Assembly (NCBI GenBank): GCA_964058805.1
Contig: CAXKVV010002168.1
Coordinates: 248,001 to 312,000 of the forward strand
Source of the DNA: Schoenoplectus triqueter
Taxonomy: Eukaryota; Streptophyta; Magnoliopsida; Poales; Cyperaceae
DNA: 64,000 bases
Direction of reading: 5' to 3'
This document shows positions 1-10,080 of this stretch, piece by piece (position 1 is the stretch's first letter; the number at the start of each line of letters is the position of its first letter). Below the pieces are notes generated by a model. The model was not told where the DNA came from and did no database searches. It saw nothing but the letters and a program-made list of their open reading frames with translations. The position numbers and the translations under genes were made by a program.

Positions 1-295
1 ACGGCGGTACCGAGGGCGTCGGGTTCCGTTTTCATGTTTTGCGCGCCCGGACTCGTTTCCGGCGGTATCGAGGGCGTCAGGTCCCGTTTTCATGTTTTGC
101 GCGCCAGGACTCATTTTCGGCGGTACCTTGGGCGTCGGGTCCCGTTTTCTTGTTTTGCGCGCCCGGACTCGTTTTCGGCGATACCGAGGCCGTCGGGTCC
201 CGTTTTAATGTTTTGCGCGGCCGGACTCGTTATCGGCGGTACCGAGGGCGTCGGGTCTCGTTTTCATGTTTTGGGCGCCCGGGCTCGTTTTCGGC

Positions 296-790
296 GATAT
301 CGAGGTCGTCGGGTCCCGTTTTCATGTTTTGCGCGCCCGAACTCGTTTTCGGCGGTACCGAGGGCGTCAGGTCTCGTTTCAATGATTTGCGTGCCCGGAC
401 TCGTTTTCGGCGGTACCGAGGGAGCCGTGTCTAGTTTTCTTCTTTTGCGCGCCCGGACAAGTTTTCGGCGGTAACGAGGGCGTCAGGTCGCGTTTTCATG
501 TTTTGCGCGCCCGGACTCGTTTTCGGCCGTACCGAGGGCGACGGCTCCCGTTTCCATGTTTTGCGCGCCCCGACTCGTTTACGGCGGTCCCGAGGGCATC
601 GGCTCCCGTTTTCATGTTTTGCGCTCCCTGGCTCGTTTTCGGCGGTCGGGAGGGCGTCGGGTCCCGTTTTCATGTTTTGCGCTCCCTGACTCGTTTTGGG
701 CGGTAACGAGGGCGTCGGGTCCCGTTTTCGGCGGTAGCGAGGGCGTCGGGTATCGTTTTCATGTTTTGCGCGCTCGGACTCGTTTTCTGC
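296..790 (+). repeat. Segment duplication, copy 1 (pairs with 791-1,339)
   Basis: Landmarks such as GATATCGAGGTCG (296 and 791), GTTTCAATGATTTG (376 and 871) and TGTCTAGTTTTCTTC (428 and 981) are repeated in the next block. The shift is 495 bp on the left and 553 bp from 428 onward because copy 2 carries one extra 58-bp monomer, with CCTCGGATC and CCAAGTTTTG. GGTAGCGAGGGCG closes both copies. Confidence 0.85.
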
Positions 791-1339
791 GATATCGAGG
801 TCGTCGGGTCCCGTTTTCATGTTTTGCGCGCACGGACTCGTTTTCAGCGGTACCGAGGGCGTCAGGTCTCGTTTCAATGATTTGCGTGCCCGGACTCGTT
901 TTCGACGGTACCGAGGGCCTCGGATCTAGTTTCCAAGTTTTGCGCGCCCGTACTCGTTTTCGGCGGTACCGAGGGAGCCGTGTCTAGTTTTCTTCTTTTG
1001 CGCGCCCGGACTAGTTTTCGGCGGTAACGAGGGCGTCAGGTCGCGTTTTCATGTTTTGCGCGCCCGGACTCGTTTTCGACGGTACCGAGGGCGACGGCTC
1101 CCGTTTCCATGTTTTGCGCGCCCCGACTCGTTTACGGCGGTCCCGAGGGCATCGGCTCCCGTTTTCATGTTTTGCGCTCCCTGGCTCGTTTTCGGCGGTC
1201 TGGAGGGCGTCGGGTCCCGTTTTCATGTTTTGCGCTCCCTGACTCGTTTTCGGCGGTAACGAGGGCGTCGGGTCGCGTTTTCGGCGGTAGCGAGGGCGTC
1301 GGGTATCATTTTCATGTTTTGCGCGCCCGGACTCGTTTT
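791..1339 (+). repeat. Segment duplication, copy 2 (pairs with 296-790)
   Basis: This repeats the preceding block with one extra monomer. GATTTGCGTGCC, CTAGTTTTCTTCTTTTG and GGTAGCGAGG are shared and, by reading, are confined to the first 5.4 kb of the window. The 553-bp shift equals the 584-bp short-form length minus one 31-bp B unit. Confidence 0.85.
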
Positions 1340-2617
1340 CGGCGGTACGAAGGGCGTCATGTCACATTTTCTTGTTTTGCGCGCCCGGACTCGTTTTCGG
1401 AGGTAACGAGGGCGTCGTGTCGGATTTTCATGTTTTGCGTGCCCGGACTCGTTTTTGGCCGTACCTAGGGCGTCGGCTCCCGTTTCCATGTTTTGCGCGC
1501 CCCGACTCGTTTTCGGCGGTTCCGAGGGCGTCGGGTATCGTTTTCATGTTTTGCCTGCCCGGACTCGTTTTCGGCGGTACCGAGGGCGTCGGCTCCCGTT
1601 TCCATGTTTTGCGCGCCCCGACTCGTTTTCGGCGGTCCCGAGGGCGTCGGCTCTCGTTTTCATGTTTTGCGCTCCCTGACTCGTTTTCGGCGATCACTAA
1701 GGCGTCGGGTCCCGTTTTCGGCGGTATCGAGGGCGTCGGGTATCGTTTTCATGTTTTGCGCGCCCGAACTTATTTTCGGCAGTACCGAGGCTGTCGGGTC
1801 CCATTTTCATGTTTTGCGCGCCCGGACTCGTTTTCGCCGGTACCGAGGGCGTCGGGTCCTGTTTTCATGTTTTGCGCGCCCGAACTCGTTTTCGGCGATA
1901 CCGAGGGCGTCGGGTCCCGTTTTCAGGTTTTGCGCTCCCGAACTCTTTTTCGGCGGTACCGACGGCGTCGGGTCCCGATTTCATGTTTTGCGCGCCCGGA
2001 CTCGTTTTCGGCGGTACCGAGGGCTTCATATCCTGTTTTCATGTTTTGCACGCCCGGACTCGTTTTCGGCGGTACCGAGGGCGTCGGGTCCCGTTTTCAT
2101 ATTTTGCGCCACCTGACTCGTTTTCGGCGGTCTCGAGGGCGTCGGGTCCCGTTTTCGGCGGTACAAGGGCGTCGGGTATCGTTTTCATGTTTTGCGCGCC
2201 CGAACTCATTTTCGGCGGTACCGAGGCCGTCGGGTCCCGTTTTCATGTTTTGCGCGCCCGGACTCGTTTTCGGCGATACCGAGGGCGTCGGGTCCCGTTT
2301 TAATGTTTTGCTCGCCCGGACTCATTTTCGGCTATCTCGAGGGCGTCGGGCCCCGTTTTCGGTGATATCGAGGGCGTCGGGTATCGTTTTCATGTTTTGC
2401 TCGCCCGAACTCATTTTCAACGATACCGAGGCCGTCGGGTCCCGTTGTCATGTTTTGCGCGCCCGGACTCGTTTTCGGCGATACCGAGGGCGTCGGGTCC
2501 CGTTTTAATGTTTTGCGCGCCAGGACTCGTTTTCGTCGGTCTCGAAGGCATCGGGTCCCGTTTTCGGCAATACCGAGGGCGTCGTGTCTCATTTTCTTGT
2601 TTTGCGTGCCCGGACTC
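1340..2617 (+). repeat. Mixed-order satellite segment
   Basis: Only satellite monomers, with less regular variant order than later segments. It contains the GTTTTAATG type near 2,299 and 2,505, an early-looking form of the GGGCCCC / GATATC pair of lone B units at about 2,340-2,380, and GCCACCTGACTC (about 2,107) in place of the usual GCTCCCTGACTC. No gene or unique sequence. Confidence 0.85.
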
Positions 2618-3201
2618 GTTTTCGGCGGTACGGAGGGCGTCGTGTCACATTTTCTTGTTTTGCGCGCCCGGACTCATTTTCGGAGGTAACGAGGGCGTCG
2701 GGTCGCGTTTTCATGTTTTGCGTGCCCGGACTCGTTTTCGGCCTTACCGAGGGCGTCGGCTCCCGTTTCCATGTTTTGCGCGTCCCGACTCGTTTTCGGC
2801 GGTCCCGAGGGCGTCGGGTATCGTTTTCATGTTTTGCCTGCCCGGACTCGTTTTCGGCGGTACCGAGGGCGTCGGCTCCCGTTTCCATGTTTTGCGCGCC
2901 CCGACTCGTTTTCGGCGGTTCCGAGGGCGTCGGCTCCCGTTTTCATGTTCTGCGCTCCCTGACTCGTTTTCGCCGATCTCGAGGGCGTCGGGTCCCGTTT
3001 TCGGCGGTATCGAGGGCGTCGGGTATCGTTTTCATGTTTTGCGCGCCCGAACTCATTTTCGGCGGTACCGAGGCTGTCGGATCCCATTTTCGTGTTTTGC
3101 GCGCCCGGACTCATTTTCGGCGATACCGAGGGCGTCGGGTCCCGTTTTAATGTTTTGCGCGCCCGGACTCGTTTTCGGCGGTTTCGAAGGCGTCGGGTCC
3201 C
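2618..3201 (+). repeat. 584-bp short-form repeat, tandem copy 1
   Basis: Starts at the lone B with GGTACGGAGGGCGTCGTGTCAC. The same start recurs exactly 584 bp downstream, and landmarks at 2,771 (CATGTTTTGCGCG before CCCGACTC) and 3,355 keep that spacing. Composition matches nine full monomers plus two lone B units. Confidence 0.85.
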
Positions 3202-3785
3202 GTTTTCGGCGGTACGGAGGGCGTCGTGTAACATTTTCTTGTTTTGCGCGCCCGGACTCGTTTTCGGAGGTAACGAGGGCGTCGGGTCGCGTTTTCATGT
3301 TTTGCGTGCCCGGACTCATTTTCGGTCGTACCAAGGGCGTCGGCTCCCGTTTCCATGTTTTGCACGCCCCGACTCGTTTTCGGCGGTCCGGACGGCGTCG
3401 GGTATCGTTTTCATGTTTTGCCTGCCCGGACTCGTTTTCGGCCGTACCGAGGGCGTCGGCTCCCGTTTCCATGTTTTGCGCGCCCCGACTCGTTTTCGGC
3501 GGTCCCGAGGGCGTCGGCTCCCGTTTTCATGTTTTGCGCTCCCTGAATCGTTTTCGGCGGTCGCGAGGGCGTCGGGTCCCGTTTTCGGCGGTATCGAGGG
3601 CGTCGGGTATCGTTTTCATGTTTTGCGGGCCCGAACTCATTTTCCGCGGTACCGAGGCCGTCGGGTCCCGTTTTCATGTTTTGCGCGCCCGGACTCATTT
3701 TCGGCGATACCGAGGGCGTCGGGTCCCGTTTTAATGTTTTGCGCGCCCGGACTCGTTTTCGGCGACACCGAGGGTGTCGGGTCCC
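3202..3785 (+). repeat. 584-bp short-form repeat, tandem copy 2
   Basis: Tandem partner of 2,618-3,201 at a constant 584-bp shift. It ends where an extra GTTTTAATG monomer with a shortened GTTTAATG-like junction (near 3,790-3,800, ATGTTTGCG with one T missing) breaks the alignment. Confidence 0.83.
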
Positions 3786-6155
3786 GTTTTAATGTTTGCG
3801 CGCCCGGACTCGTTTTCGGCGGTCTCGAAGGCGTCGGGTCCCGTTTTCGGCGGTACCGAGGTCGTCGTGTCTCATTTTCTTGTTTTGCGCACCCGGACTC
3901 GTTTTCAACGGTACCGAGGGCCTCGGGTACCGTTTTCATGTTTTGCGTGCCCGGACTCGGTTTCGGCGGTACCGAGGGCATCGGCTCCCGTTTTCGACGG
4001 TACCGAGGGCGGTCGTGTCCCATTTTCATGTTTTGCGCGCCCGGACTCGTTTTCGGCGATACCGAGGGCGTGGGGTCCTGTTTTCATGTTTTGCGCGCCC
4101 GGACTCGTTTTCGGCAATACCGAGGGCGTCGGGTCCCGATTTCATGTTTTGCGCTCCCGGACTCGTTTTCGGCGGTACCGAGGGCTTCGGGTCCCATTTT
4201 CATGTTTTGCGCGCCTGGACTCGTTTTCGGCAGTACCGAGGTCGTCGGGTCCCGCTTTCATGTTTTCCGCGCTCGGACTCGTTTTCGGCGGTACCGAGGG
4301 CGTCGGGTCCCGTTTTCATGTTTTGCACACCCGGACTCGTTTTCGGCGGTCTCGAGGGCGTCGGGTCCCGTTTTCGGCGGTATCGAGGGCGTCGGGTCAC
4401 ATTTTCTTGTTTTGCGTGCCCGGACTCGTTTTCAGAGGTAACGAGGGCGTCGGCTCCCGTTTTCATGTTTTGCACTCCCGGACTCATTTTCGGCGGTCTC
4501 GAGGGCGTCGGGTCCCGTTTACATGTTTGGCGCGCCCGGACTCGTTTTCGGCGATACCGAGGTCGTCGGGTCCCGTTTTAATGTTTTGCACGCCCGGACT
4601 CGTTTTCGGCGGTCTCGAAGGCGTCGGGTCCCGTTTTCGGAGGTACCGAGGGCGTCGTGTCTCATTTTCTTGTTTTGCGCGCCCGGACTCGTTTTCGGCG
4701 GTACCGAGGGCGTCGGGTCTCGTTTCCATGATTTGCGCACCCGGACTCGTTTTCGACGGTACCGAGGGCCTCGGATCCAGTTTCCAAGTTTTGCGTGCCC
4801 GGACTCGTTTTCGGCGGTACCGTGGGCGTCGTGTCTTGTTTCTTCTTTTGCGCGCCCGGACTAGTTTTCGGCGGTAACGAGGGCGTCAGGTCGCATTTTC
4901 CTGTTTTGCCCGCCCGGACTCGTTTTCGGCCGTACCGAGGGCGTCGGCTCCCGTTTCATGTTTTGCGCGCCCCGACTCGTTTTCGGCGGTCCCGAGGGCG
5001 TCGGCTCCCGTTTTCATGTTTTGCGCTCCCTGAATCATTTTCGGCGGTCTCGAGGGCGTCGGGTCCCGTTATCGGCGGTATCAAGGGCGTCGGGTATCGT
5101 TTTCATGTTTTGCGCGACCGAACTCATTTTCGGCGGTACCGAGGCCGTCGGGTCCCGTTTTCATGTTTTGCGCGCCCGGACTCGTTTTGGGCGATACCGA
5201 GGGCGTCGGGTCCCGTTTTCGGCGGTACCGAGGGCGTCGTGTCTCATTTTCTTGTTTTGCGGGCCCGGACTCGTTTTCGGCGGTACCGAGGGCGTCGGGT
5301 CTCGATTCAATGATTTGCGCGCCCGGACTTATTTTCGACGGTACCGAGGGCCTCGGGTATCGTTTTCATGTTTTGCGTACCCGGACTCGTTTTCGGCCGT
5401 ACCGAGGGCGTCGGCTCACGTTTGCATCTTTTGGGCGCCTGGACTCGTTTTCGGCCGTACCGAGGGCGTCGGCTCCCGTTTCCATGTTTTGCGCGCCACC
5501 AATCGTTTTCGGCGGTCCCGAGGGCGTCGGCTCTCGTTTTCATGTTTTGCGCTCCCTGACTCGTTTTCGGCGGATGCGAGGGCGTCGGATCCCGTTTTAG
5601 GCGGTATCGAGGGCGCCCGGACTCTTTTTCGGCGATACCGAGGGCGTCGGGTCCCGTTTTAATGTTTTTCGCGCCCGGACTCGTTTTCGGCTATCTCGAG
5701 GGCGTCGGGCCCCGTTTTCCGCAATATCGAGGGCGTCGGGTATCGTTTTCATGTTTTGCGCGCCCGAACTCATTTTCGGCGGTACCGAGGCCGTCGGGTC
5801 CCGTTTTCATGTTTTGCGCGCCCGGACTCATTTTCGGCGATACCGAGGGCGTCCGGTCCCGTTTTAATGTTTTGCACGCCCGGACTCATTTTCGGCGGTC
5901 TCGAAGGCGTCGGGTCCCGTTTTCGGCGGTACCGAGGGCGTCGTGTCTCATTTTCTTATTTTGCGCGCCCGAACTCGTTTTCGGCGGTACCGAGGGCGTC
6001 GGGTCCCGTTTTCGGCGGTAACGTGGGCGGTCGTGTCCCATTTTCATGTTTTGCGCGCCCGGACTCGTTTTCGGCGGTACCGAGGGCGTCGGGTCCCGTT
6101 TTCATGTTTTGTGCTCCCGGACTCGTTTTCGGCGGTACCGAGGGCTTCGGGTCCC

Positions 6156-6182
6156 GTTTTCATGTTTTGCGCGCCCGGACTC
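6156..6182 (+). repeat. Subunit A (27 bp) of the canonical monomer
   Basis: A runs from GTTTTCATG to GGACTC. Recurring A variants across the window are: GTTTTAATG (gives TAA on +), GTTTCCATG with GCGCCCCGACTC, GCGCTCCCTGACTC (gives TGA on +), GCGTGCCC, GCGCGCCCGAACTC followed by ATTTTC, TTTTCTTGTTTTG after TCTC or TCAC, and GTTTTGTGCTCCC. A is always followed by B; I saw no A-A step. Its length is a multiple of three, so its absence does not change the reading phase. It shares GTTTTC and a loosely similar 3' end (GCGCGCCCGG against GGGCGTCGGG) with B. Confidence 0.9.
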
Positions 6183-6213
6183 GTTTTCGGCGGTACCGAG
6201 GGCGTCGGGTCCC
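6183..6213 (+). repeat. Subunit B (31 bp) of the canonical monomer
   Basis: B runs from GTTTTCGGCGG to GGGTCCC. Recurring variants are: GGTATCGAGG ending GGGTATC, GGCCGTACC ending GGCTCCC, GGTCCCGAGG ending GGCTCCC, GGCGATACC, GGTACCGAGGCCG, GGTCTCGAAGG, endings CGTGTCTC and CGTGTCAC, GGAGGTAACGAGG (TAA on +), GGCTGTCTCGAGG, GGCAATATCGAGG, and a 32-bp form with GGGCGGTCGTG. B frequently stands alone between two other units, giving 31-bp B-B steps, most simply explained by loss of A between two GTTTTC direct repeats. Confidence 0.9.
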
Positions 6214-7028
6214 GTTTTCATGTTTTGCGCGCCCGGACTCGTTTTCGACGGTACCGAGGGCGTCGGGTCCCGTTTTCATGTTTTGCGCGCCCGGATTCGT
6301 TTCGGCGGTATCGAGGGCGTCGGGTCCCATTTTCGGCTGTATCGAGGGCGTCGGGTCACATTTTCTTGTTTTGCGTGCCCGGACTCGTTTTTGGAGGTAA
6401 CGAGGGCGTCGGGTCGCGTTTTCATGTTTTGCGTGCCCGGACTCGTTTTCGGCCGTACCGAGGGCGTCGGCTCCCGTTTCCATGTTTTGCGCGCCCCGAC
6501 TCATTTTCGGCGGTCCCGACGGCATCGGGTATCGTTTTCATGTTTTGCGTGCCCGGACTCGTTTTCGGCCGTACCGAGGGCGTCGGCTCCCGTTTACATG
6601 TTTAGCGCGCCCGGACTCATTTTCGGCGGTAACGAGGGCGTCGGCTCCCGTTTCCATGTTTTGCGCGCCACCAATCGTTTTCGGCGGTCCCGAGGGCGTC
6701 GGCTCCCGTTTTCAAATTTTGCGCTCCCTGACTTGTTTTCGGCGGTCGCGAGGGCGTCGGGTCCCGTTTTCGGCGGTATCGAGGGCGTCGGGTATCGTTT
6801 TCATGTTTTGCGTGCCCGAACTCATTTTCGGCTGTACCGAGGCCGTCGGGTCCCGTTTTCATGTTTTGCGCGCCCGGACTCGTTTTCGGCGATACCGAGG
6901 GCGTCGGGTCCCGTTTTAATGTTTTGCGCGCCCGGAATCATTTTCGGCGGTCTCGAAGGCGTCGGGTCCCGTTTTCGGCGGTACGGAGGGCGTCGTGTCA
7001 CATTTTCTTGTTTTGTGCGCCCGGACTC

Positions 7029-7233
7029 GTTTTCGGAGGTCGCGAGGGCGTCGGGTCACGTTTTCAGCGGTATCGAGGGCGTCGGGTATCGTTTTCATCT
7101 TTTGCGCGCCCGAACTCATTTTCGGCGGTACCGAGGGCGTCGGCTCCCATTTCCATGTTTTGCGCGCCCCGAATCGTTTTCGGCGGTCCCGAGGGCGTCG
7201 GCTCCCGTTTTAATGTTTTGCGCTCCCTGACTC
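7029..7233 (+). repeat. 205-bp tandem duplication, copy 1
   Basis: Three monomers plus one lone B (3 x 58 + 31 = 205), beginning at GTTTTCGGAGGTCGCG. The rare A variant TTTTCATCTTTTGCG (about 7,097) recurs 205 bp later (about 7,302), so this is a tandem copy rather than independent assembly of similar monomers. Confidence 0.82.
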
Positions 7234-7393
7234 GTTTTCGGAGGTCGCGAGGGCGTCGGGTCATGTTTTCAGCGGTATCGAGGGCGTCGGGTATCGTTTT
7301 CATCTTTTGCGCGCCCGAACTCATTTTCGGCGGTACCGAGAGCGTCGGCTCCCATTTCCATGTTTTGCGCGCCCCGAATCGTTTTCGGAGGTC
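7234..7393 (+). repeat. 205-bp tandem duplication, copy 2 (truncated)
   Basis: Repeats 7,029-7,233 until about 7,391, where the B unit changes in its middle (GGAGGTCCCGTTTGCGCCGGG) and joins a GTTTTAATG monomer. The unit keeps 31 bp, so the change resembles a local conversion or replacement rather than a simple deletion. Confidence 0.78.
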
Positions 7394-8410
7394 CCGTTTG
7401 CGCCGGGTCCCGTTTTAATGTTTTGCGCGCCCGGACTCGTTTTCGGCGGTCTCGAAGGCGTCGGGGCCCGTTTTCGGCGGTACCGAGGGCGTCGTGTCTT
7501 ATTTTCTTGTTTTGCGCGCCCGGATTCGTTTTCGGCGGTACCGAGGGCGTCGGGTCCCGTTTTGGGCGGTACCGAGGTCGGTCGTGTCCCATTTTCATGT
7601 TTTGCGCGCCCGGACTCGTTTTGGGCGGTACCGAGGGCGTCGGGTCTCGTTTTCATGTACTGCACGCCCGGACTCATTTTCGGCGATACCGAGGGCGTCG
7701 GGTCCCGTTTTCATGTTTTGCGCTCCCGGACTCGTTTTCGGCGGTACCGAGGGCTTCGGGTCCCGTTTTCATGTTTTGCGCGCCCGGACTCGTTTTCGAC
7801 GGTACCGAGGTCGTCGGGTCCCGTTTTCATGTTTGGCGCGCCCGGACTCGTTTTCGGAGGTAATGAGGGCGTCGGGTCGCGTTTTCATGTTTTGCGTGCC
7901 CGGACTCGTTTTCGACCGTACCGAGGGCGTCGGCTCCCGTTTCCATGTTTTGCGCGCCCGGACTCATTTTCGGCGATACCGAGGGCGTCGGGTCCCGTTT
8001 TAATGTTTTGCGCGCCCGTACTCGTTTTCGACGGTACCGAGGGCGTCGGGTCCCGTTTTCATGTTTTGCGCGCCCGAATTCGTTTTCGGCAATATCGAGG
8101 GCGTCGGGTATCGTTTTCATGTTTTGCGCGCCCGAACTCATTTTCGGCGGTCTCGAGGCCGTCGGGTCCCGTTTTCATGTTTTGCGCGCCCGGACTCGTT
8201 TTCGGCGATACCGAGGGCGTCGGGTCCCGTTTTAAAGTTTTTGCACGCCCGGACTTGTTTTCGGCGGTCTCGAAGGCGTCGGGTCCCGTTTTCGGCGGTA
8301 CCGAGGGCGTCGTGTCTCATTTTCTTATTTTGCGCGCCCGAACTCGTTTTCGGCGGTACCGAGGGCGTCGGGTCCCGTTTTCGGCGGTACCGAGGGCGGT
8401 CGTGTCCTAT
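7394..8410 (+). repeat. Long-form-rich satellite segment
   Basis: Satellite only. It contains the lone B with GGTCGGTCGTG (about 7,575), the GTATTGCACG-like A variant (CATGTACTGCACG at 7,657), and GTTTTAAAGTTTTTGC near 8,230, where an extra T lengthens the monomer by one base. Confidence 0.85.
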
Positions 8411-10080
8411 TTTCATGTTTTGCGCGCCCGGACTCGTTTTCGGCGGTACCGAGGGCGTCGGGTCCCGTTTTCATGTTTTGTGCTCCCGGACTCGTTTTCG
8501 GCGGTACCGAGGGCTTCGGGTCCCGTTTTCATGTTTTGCGCGCCCGGACTCGTTTTCGGCGGTACCGAGGTCGTCGGGTCCCGTTTTCATGTTTTGCGTG
8601 CCCGGACTCGTTTTCGACGGTACCGAGGGCGTCGGGTCCCGTTTTCATGTTTTGCGCGCCCGGATTCGTTTTCGGCGGTCTCGAGGGCGTCGGGTCCCAT
8701 TTTCGGCGGTATCGAGGGCGTCGGGTCACATTTTCTTATTTTGCGCGCCCGGACTCGTTTTTGGAGGTAACGAGGGCGTCGGGTCGCGTTTTCATGTTTT
8801 GCGTGCCCGGACTCGTTTTCGGCCGTACCGAGGGCGTCGGCTCCCGTTTCCATGTTTTGCGCGCCCCGACTCGTTTTCGGCGGTCCCGACGGCGTCGGGT
8901 ATCGTTTTCATGTTTTGCGTGCCCGGACTCGTTTTCGGCCGTACCGAGGGCGTCGGCTCCCGTTTCCATGTTTTGCGCGCCTGGACTCATTTTCGGCGGT
9001 AACGAGGGCGTCGGCTCCCGTTTCCATGTTTTGCGCGCCACCAATCATTTTCGGCGGTCCCGAGGGCGTCGGCTCCCGTCTTCATATTTTGCGCTCCCTG
9101 ACTCGTTTTCGGCGGTCGCGAGGGCGTCGGGTCCCGTTTTCGGCGGTATCGAGGGCGTCGGGTATCGTTTTCATGTTTTGCGCGCCCAAACTCATTTTCG
9201 GCGGTACCGAGGCCGTCGGGTCCCGTTTTCTTGTTTTGCGCGCCCGGACTCGTTTTCGGCGATATCGAGGGCGTCGGGTCCCGTTTTAATGTTTTGCGCG
9301 CCCGGATTCGTTTTCGGCTGTCTCGAGGGCGTCGGGCCCCGTTTTCGGCAATATCGAGGGCGTCGGGTATCGTTTTCATGTTTTGCGCGCCCGAACTCAT
9401 TTTCGGCGGTACCGAGACCGTCGGGTCCCGTTTTCATGTTTTGCGCGCCCGGACTCGTTTTCGGCGATACCGAGGGCGTCGGGTCCCGTTTTAATGTTTT
9501 GCGCGCCCGGACTCGTTTTCGGCGGTCTCGAAGGCGTCGGGTCCCGTTTTCGGTGGTACCGAGGGCGTCGTGTCTCATTTTCTTATTTTGCGTTCCCGGA
9601 CTCGTTTTCGGCGGTACCGAGGGCGTCGGGTCCCGTTTTCGGCGGTACCGAGGGCGGTCGTGCCCCGTTTTCATGTTTTGCGCGCCCGGACTCGTTTTCG
9701 GCGGTACCGAGGGCGTCGGGTCCCGTTTTCGGCGGTACCGAGGGCGGTCGTGTCCCATTTTCATGTTTTGCACGCCCGGACTCGTTTTCGGCGGTACCGA
9801 GGGCGTCGGGTCTCGTTTTCATGCTTCGCGCGCCCGGACTAGTTTTCGGCGATACCGAGGGCGTCGGGTCCCGTTTTCATGTTTTGTGCTCCCGGACACG
9901 TTTTCGGCGGTACCGAGGGCTTCGTGTCCCGTTTTCATGTTTTGCGCGCCCGGACTCGTTTTCGGCGGTACCGAGGGCATCGGGTCCCGTTTAAGGCGGT
10001 ACCGAGGGCGGTCGTGTCCCATTTTCTTGTTTTGCGCGCCCGGACTCGTTTTCGGCGGTACCGAGGGCGTCGGGTCTCGT
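8411..10080 (+). repeat. 1.67-kb segmental duplication, copy 1
   Basis: Landmarks recur at a constant 1,670-bp shift: TTTTGTGCTCCCGG at 8,478 and 10,148, CGGTCCCGACGGCG at 8,880 and 10,550. Over about 8,460-9,420 I noted only scattered single-base differences from copy 2 (for example GGCTCCCG/GGCTGCCG, CACCAATCAT/CACCAGTCAT, CCCTGACTC/CCGTGACTC, GGATTCG/GGACTCG, GAGACCG/GAGGCCG), so the copies are nearly identical and the duplication is recent relative to monomer divergence. Boundaries are approximate to about one monomer. Confidence 0.88.

Larger units (their letters stand above)
6156..6213 (+). repeat. Canonical 58-bp monomer (reference copy)
   Basis: This copy matches the consensus at every position. 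Its landmarks are GTTTTCATG at the start, the GCGCGC palindrome at positions 15-20 of A, GTTTTCGGCGG at the start of B, the CGGTACCG palindrome (containing GGTACC) inside B, and GTCGGGTCCC at the end. It contains three T4 tracts (monomer positions 2-5, 10-13 and 29-32) and 10 CpG dinucleotides counted cyclically. The length is 1 modulo 3, so a translated frame moves to the next phase at every monomer and any apparent peptide has a period of 58 residues. Confidence 0.95.
3786..7028 (+). repeat. Long-form-rich satellite segment
   Basis: Satellite only. Lone B units with GGGCGGTCGTG occur near 4,009 and 6,027. At 4,700-5,370 the private markers of the first kilobase reappear (CATGATTTGCG, CCTCGGATC, TTCTTCTTTTG). 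Near 5,595-5,625 a B unit runs directly into the 3' half of an A (GAGGGCGCCCGGACTC), an unusual junction not at GTTTTC. Around 6,050-6,290 several almost canonical monomers follow one another. Confidence 0.85.
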
